Below, piece after piece: positions 1 through 7,215 of a stretch of DNA of 13,107 bases (position 1 is its first letter; every line of letters begins with the position of its first letter). The notes below the pieces were generated by a model. That model searched no databases, had not been told where the DNA came from, and worked only from the letters and a program-made list of their open reading frames with translations. The translations under genes and the position numbers were made by a program. The DNA is from HGM04593 sp045588485. GTDB taxonomy: Bacteria; Bacteroidota; Bacteroidia; Bacteroidales; Bacteroidaceae. The DNA is taken from positions 1 to 13,107 of the forward strand of contig JAZNEI010000033.1 of the NCBI GenBank assembly GCA_045588485.1, given 5' to 3'.

Positions 1-1
1 T

Positions 2-217
2 GGTACATTCGTAGGTGCCAACCCCGCTTGGGGTGATGAGGGATGTATGCTTCCCACTACACCTAACTACCTGCGTCCTTGGTCTTACTATCAGGGTGCG
101 TTAATCGAGGGTCAGACATTCAATGAGAATGGAATTGTACTCCCCGCAGGTTATGAAATTACAAAGGGTGCTACTGCTGATGGCAGACCCACTTACACTG
201 TAACTTATAACGAGTAA
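2..217 (+). CDS. C-terminal fragment of an unrecognised protein (5' end outside window)
   Basis: An open frame enters from the left edge and runs 71 codons to a TAA at 215-217. The protein end is rich in Gly, Pro, Trp, Tyr and Asn, and includes the segments GANPAWGDEG and PNYLRPWSYYQG. It finishes TYTVTYNE with a beta-strand-like alternation. There is no start in the window, so length and signal peptide cannot be judged. The frame is probably real because a strong intrinsic terminator begins 51 bp after the stop and the composition is not that of an antisense shadow. The composition would suit a secreted or outer-membrane protein of the Bacteroidota, for example a SusD-like or other surface lipoprotein. 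I do not recognise a diagnostic motif, so no function is assigned. Confidence 0.65.
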   Translation, partial: GTFVGANPAWGDEGCMLPTTPNYLRPWSYYQGALIEGQTFNENGIVLPAGYEITKGATADGRPTYTVTYNE

Positions 218-268
218 GATTAAAGAACTTCTATCATTTATAGGTAGAAACAGACACAGGCATTTGCC

Positions 269-302
269 AATGGGCGACCTTTGAGGGGTCGCCCATTTTT
301 TT
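269..302 (+). terminator. Intrinsic terminator of the left-edge gene
   Basis: A perfect 11-bp stem (arms 269-279 and 287-297, core TGGGCGACC/GGTCGCCCA) with a 7-nt loop runs straight into a run of seven T (296-302). It lies 51 bp after the TAA at 217 and 107 bp before the yhcC-type start. It therefore separates the left-edge gene from the next transcription unit. Confidence 0.9.
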
Positions 303-339
303 GCTTAGTGGATGGTGCATCGGGTAAAGGTCTAATTAT

Positions 340-347
340 TACCTTTG
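340..347 (+). promoter_or_regulatory. Candidate Bacteroidota -7 element for the radical SAM gene
   Basis: TACCTTTG followed by C matches the Bacteroidota -7 consensus TAnnTTTG and sits 62 bp upstream of the ATG at 410, just after the preceding terminator. No TTTG or TTG lies at the expected distance (about 19-21 bp) upstream, so only half of the promoter signature is present. Confidence 0.4.
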
Positions 348-409
348 CTTATAAAATTTTAGGTATATGAGAATGTTTTTTGTAACTTCGTGGCATCGAC
401 AATAAAACA

Positions 410-1336
410 ATGGCAGACACTCGATTCTATTATAACGATTTTAGTTCTTTCTTGCGCAGTTACCTGGGGTGCAAGGTGCAAAAGATTACGCTCGATGGTG
501 GATTTACCTGTCCCAATCGCGACGGTACGTTGGGAAGAGGCGGATGCACGTATTGTAACAATCAGACTTTCAGTCCGGCCTATTGTCATCGTAACCGTCC
601 CATAGACGAACAGATGCGTGAGGGAATAGCCTTTTTCGCGCATAAGTATCCGCAAATGAAATACATTGCTTACTTTCAGGCGTATACAAATACTTACGCT
701 TCGATAGATAGATTATCGCGACTGTACGAGGAGGCTTTATCGGTAGAGGGTACGGTGGGAATTGTGATAGGAACACGCCCCGACTGTATGCCTGATGCTC
801 TTCTCGACTATCTTTCCAAGCTGTCGGAACGTACGTTTCTACTGGTCGAATATGGAATTGAAAGTACCTACGACTCTACCCTCGAACGTATTAATAGAGG
901 ACACGACTATGCTGCTGCCATAGATGCTGTCGAGCGTACGGCAGAGCGTGGAATAATGGTTGGTGCTCATCTTATATTAGGGCTACCCGGAGAGTCGCGT
1001 AAAATGCTTGTGGAACAGGCTACGGTGCTATCGCGCCTGCCACTCACAACGCTTAAACTGCATCAGCTACAGTTGATAAGGGGTACAAGGATGGCAAAGG
1101 AGTATGAGGAGTGTCCCAATGAGTTTTCGCTATTTTCGCTCGATGGGTATGTTGAGACTGTCGTGGATTTTGTCGAGCGTCTGCGCCCCGATATTGTTCT
1201 TGAAAGGTTTGCTTCGTCGTCGCCTAAGGAGCTGCTTATTGCTCCCGATTGGGGTGTAAAGAACTATGAACTTGTTGAGATGGTGAAGCGACGTATGCGC
1301 GAACGGGATACGTGGCAAGGTAAGTTATATGTATAG
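410..1336 (+). CDS. yhcC: TIGR01212/YhcC-family radical SAM protein
   Basis: This 308-residue protein is a radical SAM enzyme of the YhcC/TIGR01212 type, related to the Elp3-like domain. The [4Fe-4S] cysteines are seen as C34, C46 and C49, in TCPNRDGT and GGCTYCNNQTF; the long spacing before CxxC is typical of this family. Other family marks are YFQAYTNTYA (about residues 88-97), IGTRPDC, LLVEYGIES and HLILGLPGES, which are the SAM-binding and barrel strands. Length is normal for the family and the protein is cytosolic. The substrate of the family has not been established to my knowledge. The ATG at 410 is chosen because an in-frame TAA lies upstream at 383-385; there is no Shine-Dalgarno sequence, as usual in this phylum. 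The gene is apparently monocistronic and ends 2 bp from the oppositely oriented miaA stop. Confidence 0.9.
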   Translation: MADTRFYYNDFSSFLRSYLGCKVQKITLDGGFTCPNRDGTLGRGGCTYCNNQTFSPAYCHRNRPIDEQMREGIAFFAHKYPQMKYIAYFQAYTNTYASIDRLSRLYEEALSVEGTVGIVIGTRPDCMPDALLDYLSKLSERTFLLVEYGIESTYDSTLERINRGHDYAAAIDAVERTAERGIMVGAHLILGLPGESRKMLVEQATVLSRLPLTTLKLHQLQLIRGTRMAKEYEECPNEFSLFSLDGYVETVVDFVERLRPDIVLERFASSSPKELLIAPDWGVKNYELVEMVKRRMRERDTWQGKLYV

Positions 1337-1338
1337 GT

Positions 1339-2247
1339 CTACTCTACCCCACTGATGCGATTATTGATATAAGATATAATATCTTGGATATTGTCGGGGT
1401 GGAACCATTCTATCTCGTCATCACGACGGTACCACGTCATCTGCTTGCGGGAATAAATACGGGTATTTTGCTTTATCTTTTCTATTGCGAAGGGTAGCTC
1501 CCATTCGCCATCAAAGACTTTAAACAGTTCTTTGTAGCCTACAGTGTTAAGCGAATTATGCTCCTTAAGGTGATAAAAGCGCCGTGCTTCGTCGATTAGC
1601 CCATCGGCAATCATTTTATCGACTCGCTGCGAGATGCGGGCATACAGCTCGTCTCGTTCGCGTCGGAGGCCTATCTTTATTATATTGAATGGGCGTTTGC
1701 GTTTCTCGCCACTGCGGAAACTGCTGTATGGCTTTCCTGTCATATAGCATATCTCCAATGCGTGCATTACACGCTTGGGGTTCTTAATGTCGGCCTCGGC
1801 ATAGTAGGTGGAATCAAGCAGGCGCAGTTCGCTGCACAGTGTCTCGAGGCCTTCGCGCTTGAATCTCTCTTTTACCATTTGACGAGTCTCAGCGTCGACG
1901 GTTGGAATGTCGTCGATTCCTTTGCATACTGCGTCGATGTACATCATTGAACCACCCGAGAGAAGCATTGTGGGGTGCTTGGGGAACTCTTGTTCTAACA
2001 GTTGTAATACCTGCTGTTCGTAGCGTGCTGCGCTGTAATACTCCCCGGGTGATAGTTGTCCGACGAAGTAATGCTTCTGTCGGGACAACTCCTCGGGTGT
2101 TGGTGCTGCCGTACCAATCTCTAATCCGCGATACATCTGACGCGAATCGGCCGATATAATTGGACAATCGAAGTGCTTGGCTATTGCCAAACTCGTTGCT
2201 GTTTTCCCAACAGCAGTGGGACCAATAAGTACGACAAGATTATTCAT
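1339..2247 (-). CDS. miaA: tRNA dimethylallyltransferase
   Basis: MiaA transfers a dimethylallyl group from DMAPP to N6 of A37 in tRNAs that read UNN codons, the first step toward ms2i6A. The 302-residue protein has the P-loop GPTAVGKT at 9-16 and the family signature SADSRQMYRGLEIGTA (33-47), whose Asp acts in catalysis. It also has LLSGGSMMYIDA, the KNPKRVMHALEI segment, the NTVGYKEL motif and the tRNA-binding tail QNTRIYSRKQMTWYRRD. Length and motif order are normal. It is the last gene of the lipid A run, 23 bp after the preceding stop. The ATG at 2247 is preceded by an A/T-rich leader with no ribosome binding site. The 3' end abuts the convergent radical SAM gene without a terminator hairpin. 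Linkage to lipid A genes probably reflects conserved position and not a shared pathway. Confidence 0.96.
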   Translation of the reverse strand: MNNLVVLIGPTAVGKTATSLAIAKHFDCPIISADSRQMYRGLEIGTAAPTPEELSRQKHYFVGQLSPGEYYSAARYEQQVLQLLEQEFPKHPTMLLSGGSMMYIDAVCKGIDDIPTVDAETRQMVKERFKREGLETLCSELRLLDSTYYAEADIKNPKRVMHALEICYMTGKPYSSFRSGEKRKRPFNIIKIGLRRERDELYARISQRVDKMIADGLIDEARRFYHLKEHNSLNTVGYKELFKVFDGEWELPFAIEKIKQNTRIYSRKQMTWYRRDDEIEWFHPDNIQDIISYINNRISGVE

Positions 2248-2270
2248 TTATATATCAGTGTTTGATAGCT

Positions 2271-2834
2271 CTAATAAAGGTCGTCAATAGAACTAGTATC
2301 GGCAATATCGCCAAGGTCGAGTCCGTCAAGGTCCTCTTCGTTGTAGCCGTCACTGCCATAGAAATCGTCGTCATAGTCTTCACTTGTTGTCGATGCTATG
2401 GGGTTCTTGCTCATAAGTTCCTCGAAATCGAGTGTCTGTGCAGGAGGCTCGCCTACCGATTTTACACATCGGGGTGCGTCTATATCTTTGCCAAACTCGA
2501 TTTTGCTTAGCTCCATATAGAAAACTCTGTCGCCCAGTGGGTCGAACACGTACATAAGGCGCTGCTTCTCGTCCTCGACAAGATCACCGATAATAGTCTC
2601 GGACATAACATAGTTATCTTCTTCGGAACGGCTTCCCATATCTTCGAGTGTTATCTCGACCTCCTTTATCCATTTGTTGTTACAGATGAAAAAAGAGGTC
2701 ATCTGATCATCGGGGAATCCTACCGATTCAAGAATTGCCTTGTGTAAATTGTGGAATGATGCCTCGGAATCAATCTCTATGTCACGGCGGAAATCTTCGA
2801 CCTCGTCGGACAAAATTCTGAATTTGTATATCAT
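2271..2834 (-). CDS. pRiA4b ORF-3-like (IS1096 passenger TnpR-like) acidic protein
   Basis: This 187-residue protein of unknown function resembles the plasmid pRiA4b ORF-3 domain (PF07929; sometimes labelled IS1096 element passenger TnpR family). Visible family-like features are the N-terminal strand MIYKFRILSD, an SFHNLHKAILESVGF helix (26-40), FFICNNKW (48-55), and LMYVFDPLGDRVFYMEL (93-109). The last stands where the family usually has Y-x-Y-D-F-G-D-x-W. PRCVKSVGEPPAQ (121-133) corresponds to the family's Cys/Gly/Pro-Pro segment. From about 151 to 187 the tail is strongly acidic and probably disordered. There is no signal peptide or membrane segment, so it is likely cytosolic. It sits 12 bp after lpxA and 23 bp before miaA, so it is almost certainly co-transcribed. 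The transposon-derived family name does not imply mobility here, and its role is unknown. Confidence 0.85.
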   Translation of the reverse strand: MIYKFRILSDEVEDFRRDIEIDSEASFHNLHKAILESVGFPDDQMTSFFICNNKWIKEVEITLEDMGSRSEEDNYVMSETIIGDLVEDEKQRLMYVFDPLGDRVFYMELSKIEFGKDIDAPRCVKSVGEPPAQTLDFEELMSKNPIASTTSEDYDDDFYGSDGYNEEDLDGLDLGDIADTSSIDDLY

Positions 2835-2846
2835 AAGAATACTCGT

Positions 2847-3617
2847 TTATCCTATTATACCACGCTCGGACTGCTTCTCGATAAAGTTTACTATGTACTC
2901 TATTTCGGGAGTCATAGGGATTGTCTCTTTAATCTTTGCAAGGCCGGTGCTTACATTGTTGTCACTCTCGTATATAAGGCGGTAGGCATTGCGTATGTTT
3001 GTAATAGTCTCGTTGCTGAAACCGCGACGGCGCAGACCTACAATGTTAAGTCCGCAGTAACGGGCAGGCTCGCGTCCTACAATAATATAGGGAGGAATAT
3101 CCATACTTGTACGGCTGCCGCCCTGTACCATAATATAGCCACCAATGTGGCAGAATTGGTGTACAAGCACGCAGGCGCTGAGGATGGCATTATCGTCGAT
3201 GACAACCTCACCGGCCATCTTGCTGGAGTTTCCGATGATGCAGCCACTGCCAATAACGCAATCGTGTCCTATATGAGAATTCTCCATGAAAAGGTTGTTG
3301 CTGCCTACGACCGTCTTTCCACGTGAAGCTGTGCCTCGGTTTATAGTAACATTCTCGCGTATAGTATTGTTGTCGCCTATCTCGCAGGTAGTATCTTCGC
3401 CCTTGAATTTGAGGTCTTGGGGGACACCGCCTATTACAGCACCGTGAAATATCCTGTTGTTGTTGCCCATTCGTGTGCCATAGAGCACCGATGCGTGGGG
3501 CATAATCTCGCAGTTGTTGCCAATTACAACATTTTTATCTATATATGCAAATGCACCTATCTCGCAATTTTCGCCAATTACAGCTTCGGGGTCGATATAT
3601 GCTAATGGACTTATCAT
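2847..3617 (-). CDS. lpxA: UDP-N-acetylglucosamine O-acyltransferase (LpxA)
   Basis: LpxA catalyses the first step of lipid A synthesis, moving a 3-hydroxyacyl chain from ACP to the 3-OH of UDP-GlcNAc in the cytosol. The 256-residue protein is a left-handed beta-helix: hexapeptide repeats such as AVIGEN, CEIGAF and NVVIGN run from about residue 10 to 185. The catalytic His is H118 in NSHIGHDCVIG, matching H125 of E. coli. AVIGGVPQDLKF (60-71) and VLVHQFCHIGG are typical family segments. The C-terminal helical part begins about residue 190 (CGLNIVGLRRRGFS). The length is normal. It starts 44 bp after lpxC-fabZ and is followed 12 bp later by the pRiA4b-like gene. Separation from LpxD is clear from the hexapeptide start at the N-terminus and the ending. 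Confidence 0.96.
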   Translation of the reverse strand: MISPLAYIDPEAVIGENCEIGAFAYIDKNVVIGNNCEIMPHASVLYGTRMGNNNRIFHGAVIGGVPQDLKFKGEDTTCEIGDNNTIRENVTINRGTASRGKTVVGSNNLFMENSHIGHDCVIGSGCIIGNSSKMAGEVVIDDNAILSACVLVHQFCHIGGYIMVQGGSRTSMDIPPYIIVGREPARYCGLNIVGLRRRGFSNETITNIRNAYRLIYESDNNVSTGLAKIKETIPMTPEIEYIVNFIEKQSERGIIG

Positions 3618-3661
3618 AGTTGTTGTTTTTTGTGGTTTGACTTTGAAACTTTTGGATGCTT

Positions 3662-5050
3662 TTATTTATTCTTGATAATCTGACCGGTAAATGTTGCCTC
3701 AACTACAAGTTTCTCGCCTACAAATCCGTAACCCTTCATCATGGCAATACCGTGACGCAGAGGGGATATAAGTTCGACGCGGAAAACAAGTGTGTCTCCG
3801 GGAACAACTTTCTTGTGGAACATTACCTTGTCTATCTTCAGGAAATATGTCGAGTAGAGTTTGGGATCTTCGAGCATATTCAGTATCATTAGAGCACCTA
3901 CCTGTGACATTGCCTCGATTTGAAGAACACCGGGCATAACAGGCTCATCGGGGAAGTGACCCTGGAAGAATGGTTCATTGGCTGTAATACTCTTTACACC
4001 TACAATGTAGTTGGAACCCATCTCTATAACCTTGTCGACAAGCAAGAAAGGATAGCGGTGAGGAAGCAACTTACACAGACGGACGTTGTCTATCACTGGC
4101 TCGTCATTAGGATTGTATGTGGGTGCCTGAATCTGATTCTGACGTATTATCTTACGCATTGCACGCGCGAACTTATTATTAATAGTGTGTCCGGGGCATG
4201 TTGCGATGATGCGTCCCTGAAGTGGCTTTCCGATGAGTGCAAGGTCGCCAATTATGTCAAGCAGTTTGTGGCGTGCAGGCTCGTTGTTCCAAACAAGAGG
4301 CTTGTGGTTAAGATAGCCGAGCTTGGTTGCATCCATGTGAGGCACGCCCATTATGTCGGCCAGACGGTTGTAGCGCTCCTGAGGCATCTCACGCTCGTAG
4401 ATTACAATGGCATTATCGAGGTCGCCGCCTTTGATGAGTCCTGCTGCAAGCAGAGGCTCAAGCTCGCGTACAAAGACGAATGTGCGACTCGATGCAATCT
4501 CGTCCTTGAAATCCTCCATATCCTCGAGTGTCGCATACTGGTTGTACAAAACACCCGAATCGTAATGTACAAGTACGTTCAAACTGAACTTATCATCGGG
4601 TAGGATTATGATTGAGTTACCTGTATTCTCATCTTTAATCTCTATCTTCGACTTAATTATAAAGGTGTCCTTCTCGGCATTCTGCTCTTTAAGTCCTATA
4701 CGTTCGATGTTGTGTACATACTGTATTGCACTACCATCCAGGATTGGAAATTCGGGACCGTTGACCTGCATAAGACAGTTGTCTATTCCCGAAGCAAAGA
4801 GAGCAGCCATAGCGTGCTCAACAGTACTTACTCTTGCTTCGCCCTTTGTAAGCACTGTTCCGCGTGTGGTCTCGGTAACATTCTCGGCAATAGCATCAAT
4901 AATGGGTTCGCCGGGAAGGTCGATACGCTGGATTTTATATCCGTAGTTCTCGGGGGCAGGATTGAATGTCACTGTCAGACTGAGTCCTGTGTGAAGACCT
5001 TTGCCAAAAAGTGAGAAACTACCGTTAAGTGTTTTTTGTTTGTTGTTCAT
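3662..5050 (-). CDS. lpxC/fabZ: Bifunctional LpxC-FabZ: UDP-3-O-acyl-GlcNAc deacetylase / 3-hydroxyacyl-ACP dehydratase
   Basis: One 462-residue frame carries two enzymes. Residues about 1-300 are LpxC, the zinc deacetylase that performs the committed step of lipid A synthesis. Visible ligands are H79 in STVEHAMAAL and H261/D265 in RHKLLDIIGDL; the general acid/base region is CPGHTINNKFA with H289. Residues about 315-462 are FabZ, the dehydratase of fatty acid elongation. It shows KLLPHRYPFLLVDKV, the catalytic H365 in GHFPDEPVMPG, and E379 in QIEAMSQVGA. A short linker (about 303-318) joins them with no stop or frameshift. Both active sites look intact. This fusion is a known hallmark of the Bacteroidota. 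Both halves deal with the 3-hydroxyacyl-ACP branch point, so fusion fixes their ratio. It lies 111 bp after lpxD and 44 bp before lpxA. Confidence 0.97.
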   Translation of the reverse strand: MNNKQKTLNGSFSLFGKGLHTGLSLTVTFNPAPENYGYKIQRIDLPGEPIIDAIAENVTETTRGTVLTKGEARVSTVEHAMAALFASGIDNCLMQVNGPEFPILDGSAIQYVHNIERIGLKEQNAEKDTFIIKSKIEIKDENTGNSIIILPDDKFSLNVLVHYDSGVLYNQYATLEDMEDFKDEIASSRTFVFVRELEPLLAAGLIKGGDLDNAIVIYEREMPQERYNRLADIMGVPHMDATKLGYLNHKPLVWNNEPARHKLLDIIGDLALIGKPLQGRIIATCPGHTINNKFARAMRKIIRQNQIQAPTYNPNDEPVIDNVRLCKLLPHRYPFLLVDKVIEMGSNYIVGVKSITANEPFFQGHFPDEPVMPGVLQIEAMSQVGALMILNMLEDPKLYSTYFLKIDKVMFHKKVVPGDTLVFRVELISPLRHGIAMMKGYGFVGEKLVVEATFTGQIIKNK

Positions 5051-5161
5051 AAGAACTTGTATTTGTTGTTATAACTGAGAAACCGGTAAGGGAGCGTGTG
5101 ATGCTCATTGCGCGGTTCTTGTTTTATTCTTTCTTTGTTCGTTAGGTGCTTATAGGTGTGT

Positions 5162-6196
5162 TTATTCACCTTTCTTAAGCTCCTCAATCTGCTTTGTAAG
5201 CTCTTTAATTTTCTTGTCCATTGCAGGCAAGCGTCTCATATATGCCGATAAGCGGATGTACTCTTTGGCATCTATCGCAGGAGAGCCAAGAAGAGTCTCA
5301 CCGCCTTTAAGGCTGCCGATTGTTCCGCACTGAGGTCCTACTGTTGTGCGGTCGCCGATGGTGCAGTGTCCCGATATTCCGGCCTGACCACCGAAGATAC
5401 ACCACTCTCCAATCTTGGTGCTTCCTGCTACACCAACGTGGGCTGCCATTGCTGTGTGACGGCCTATCTCGTCGTTGTGTGCAATCTGCACAAGGTTGTC
5501 GAGCTTGACACCGCTGTGTATAACAGTTGCTCCCATTGTTGCACGGTCGATACAGGTATTTGCGCCTATCTCGACATTGTCCTCTATTATTACAATACCT
5601 ATTTGGGGTATTTTCTCGTAACCATTTGGTGTGGGAGCGAATCCGAAGCCGTCGGCACCTACCACACTGCCACTGTGCAGAATGCAGTTGCTGCCTATGC
5701 GACAATCGTGATATACCGTAACGTGTGCATAGAGCATTGTGTTGTCACCAATCTTGACACCGTCACCAACCGATACTCCGTCGTAAAGCATACATCCGTC
5801 GCCAATCTCGCAATTCTCGCCAATAACGACAAAGGGAGCAATGTAGCAGTTTTCGCCAATCTTGGCTGTTGCTGCAATGGATGCCAATGAACTTACGCCC
5901 TGTTTCTTGGGCTTCATCGACTCGTAAAGTGTCATTAGCTTGGCAAGGCTGCCATACGCATTATCAACCTTAATGATGGTTGTTGTAATCTCTTTCTCGG
6001 GTATAAAATCACGGTTTACCAATACTATTGACGATTGTGTCGTGTATATGTATTCGGCATATTTGGGGTTGGCAAGAAATGAGAGTGCACCGGGGGTTCC
6101 TTCTTCTATCTTTGCAAATGTATATACTTCGGCATTCTCGTTGCCTACAACTTCGCCGTCAATGAATGAGGCTATCTGTTTTGCTGTGAATTTCAT
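5162..6196 (-). CDS. lpxD: UDP-3-O-(3-hydroxyacyl)glucosamine N-acyltransferase (LpxD)
   Basis: LpxD adds the second 3-hydroxyacyl chain, to the amino group freed by LpxC. The 344-residue protein begins with the LpxD-specific N-terminal domain (about 1-100; SFLANPKYAEYIYTT is characteristic). It then has hexapeptide repeats (about 105-310: KIGENC, EIGDGC, KIGDNT). The catalytic His is H240 in LVQIAHNDEIG, matching H239 of E. coli, with H247 close by; GADGFGFAP (180-188) is a conserved family loop. The last 30 residues form a charged helix ending KQIEELKKGE. The length is normal. It is the first gene of the lipid A run, 161 bp from pyrF, with a promoter candidate in the gap. The ATG at 6196 is the natural start since the protein then opens with the usual family sequence MKFTAKQIA. 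Confidence 0.96.
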   Translation of the reverse strand: MKFTAKQIASFIDGEVVGNENAEVYTFAKIEEGTPGALSFLANPKYAEYIYTTQSSIVLVNRDFIPEKEITTTIIKVDNAYGSLAKLMTLYESMKPKKQGVSSLASIAATAKIGENCYIAPFVVIGENCEIGDGCMLYDGVSVGDGVKIGDNTMLYAHVTVYHDCRIGSNCILHSGSVVGADGFGFAPTPNGYEKIPQIGIVIIEDNVEIGANTCIDRATMGATVIHSGVKLDNLVQIAHNDEIGRHTAMAAHVGVAGSTKIGEWCIFGGQAGISGHCTIGDRTTVGPQCGTIGSLKGGETLLGSPAIDAKEYIRLSAYMRRLPAMDKKIKELTKQIEELKKGE

Positions 6197-6238
6197 ATAC
6201 TTTGGTTTTACTCTATATTGTTACTTCCAATATTTCTG

Positions 6239-6246
6239 CGAATGTA
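6239..6246 (-). promoter_or_regulatory. Candidate -7 promoter element for lpxD
   Basis: Read on the - strand this is TACATTCG followed by C, one mismatch from TAnnTTTG, 42 bp upstream of the lpxD ATG. The same TAnnTTCGC variant occurs in front of purM. No TTTG stands at the standard -33 distance; the nearest, 12 bp upstream, is too close. Its position in the largest gap of the - strand run supports a separate lipid A transcription unit. Confidence 0.4.
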
Positions 6247-6357
6247 GTGATTATTTGTCAAATGGTGTTGTTATATTCTTTATTTTATATCAGAGACGAC
6301 TCTAAACTATGATATTTGGACTTTTACAACACCGTCGCAGTTGCATTTTGTCGGTTA

Positions 6358-7188
6358 TCAGATTACGCCTTTGTTTTTTAGCTCGGCCTCCATCTGTTGC
6401 TGGTAGGCCTGCGCCTTTTCACCTGCAATCTTTGCATAGTTCTCGCTGCTGTCGGCAAAAATTACGGCACGGCTGGCGTTGACCAAAAGGCCGCACTCGT
6501 CGTTCATTCCATATTTGCAGACCTCTTCTAACGAACCGCCTTGTGCTCCTACACCGGGAACCAAAAGGAAGTGGTTGGGTACAATACTACGCACATTCTC
6601 GAATGATTTGCCCTGTGTGGCACCGACAACATACATCATATTCCGGTCGCTACCCCATTTCTGTGAGGTGCGCAGAACTTTCTCGAAAAGCATCTCGCCA
6701 TTCTCGTCCTTGGTGAGTTGAAAATCGTGTGAACCGGGGTTCGATGTGAGTGCAAGCACTATAACCCAAGCGCCATCATAAGAGAGGAAAGGCGATACGC
6801 TGTCTTCGCCCATATATGGTGCTACGGTGAGCGCGTGTACCTGCATCTCCTCGAAGAATGAACGTGCATAGAGTGCCGAGGTGTTGCCAATGTCACCGCG
6901 CTTTGCATCTGCTATGATGAAAATCTCGGGATAGTTGTCTTTAATATATTGTACTGTTTTTTCAAGGCTTATCCAACCTTTTACACCTGTTGCCTCGTAG
7001 AATGCGAGGTTGGGCTTATAAGCAACTGTGTAGGGGGCGGTAGCGTCTATTATGGCTTTGTTGAATTCGAATACAGGGTCTTCGCTTTCCAATACACATG
7101 CAGGCAGTTTCTTTATGTCACTGTCGAGTCCTACACACAGGAAAGAGCGTTTCTCTTTAATCTGTTTAATAAGTTCTTGTTTGTTCAT
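6358..7188 (-). CDS. pyrF: Orotidine 5'-phosphate decarboxylase, type 2
   Basis: PyrF decarboxylates OMP to UMP, the last step of de novo pyrimidine synthesis, in the cytosol. The 276-residue protein matches the longer type 2 (TIGR02127) subfamily. It has FLCVGLDSD near the N-terminus (16-24), FNKAIIDAT, YKPNLAFYEATG, and the catalytic D-x-K-x-x-D array as D94-A-K96-R-G-D99 in IIADAKRGDIGNTS. Phosphate-binding PGVGAQGGSL lies in the C-terminal third. The charged catalytic residues are all present and the length is normal for the subfamily. It follows prfA by 27 bp and is presumably co-transcribed with purM and prfA. The 161-bp gap after it has no hairpin plus T-run that I can see, so read-through into lpxD is possible. 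Confidence 0.96.
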   Translation of the reverse strand: MNKQELIKQIKEKRSFLCVGLDSDIKKLPACVLESEDPVFEFNKAIIDATAPYTVAYKPNLAFYEATGVKGWISLEKTVQYIKDNYPEIFIIADAKRGDIGNTSALYARSFFEEMQVHALTVAPYMGEDSVSPFLSYDGAWVIVLALTSNPGSHDFQLTKDENGEMLFEKVLRTSQKWGSDRNMMYVVGATQGKSFENVRSIVPNHFLLVPGVGAQGGSLEEVCKYGMNDECGLLVNASRAVIFADSSENYAKIAGEKAQAYQQQMEAELKNKGVI

Positions 7189-7215
7189 AGTTATATTATT
7201 TTTTCGGTTATACTT

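Noticed and set aside
3920..4603. A 227-codon open frame on the + strand antisense to lpxC-fabZ
   Set aside because: It is fully inside a gene with intact catalytic motifs on the other strand and gives a Cys/Val/Leu-rich protein with no recognisable motif, typical of an antisense shadow.
5366..5890. A 174-codon + strand frame antisense to lpxD
   Set aside because: The periodic hexapeptide-repeat codons of lpxD create long stop-free antisense frames; the product has no domain.
6264..6333. 8-bp inverted repeat GGTGTTGT / ACAACACC in the pyrF-lpxD gap
   Set aside because: There are 54 bp between short arms that do not extend, and no T run follows. A match of this length is expected by chance at appreciable frequency in a gap of this size.
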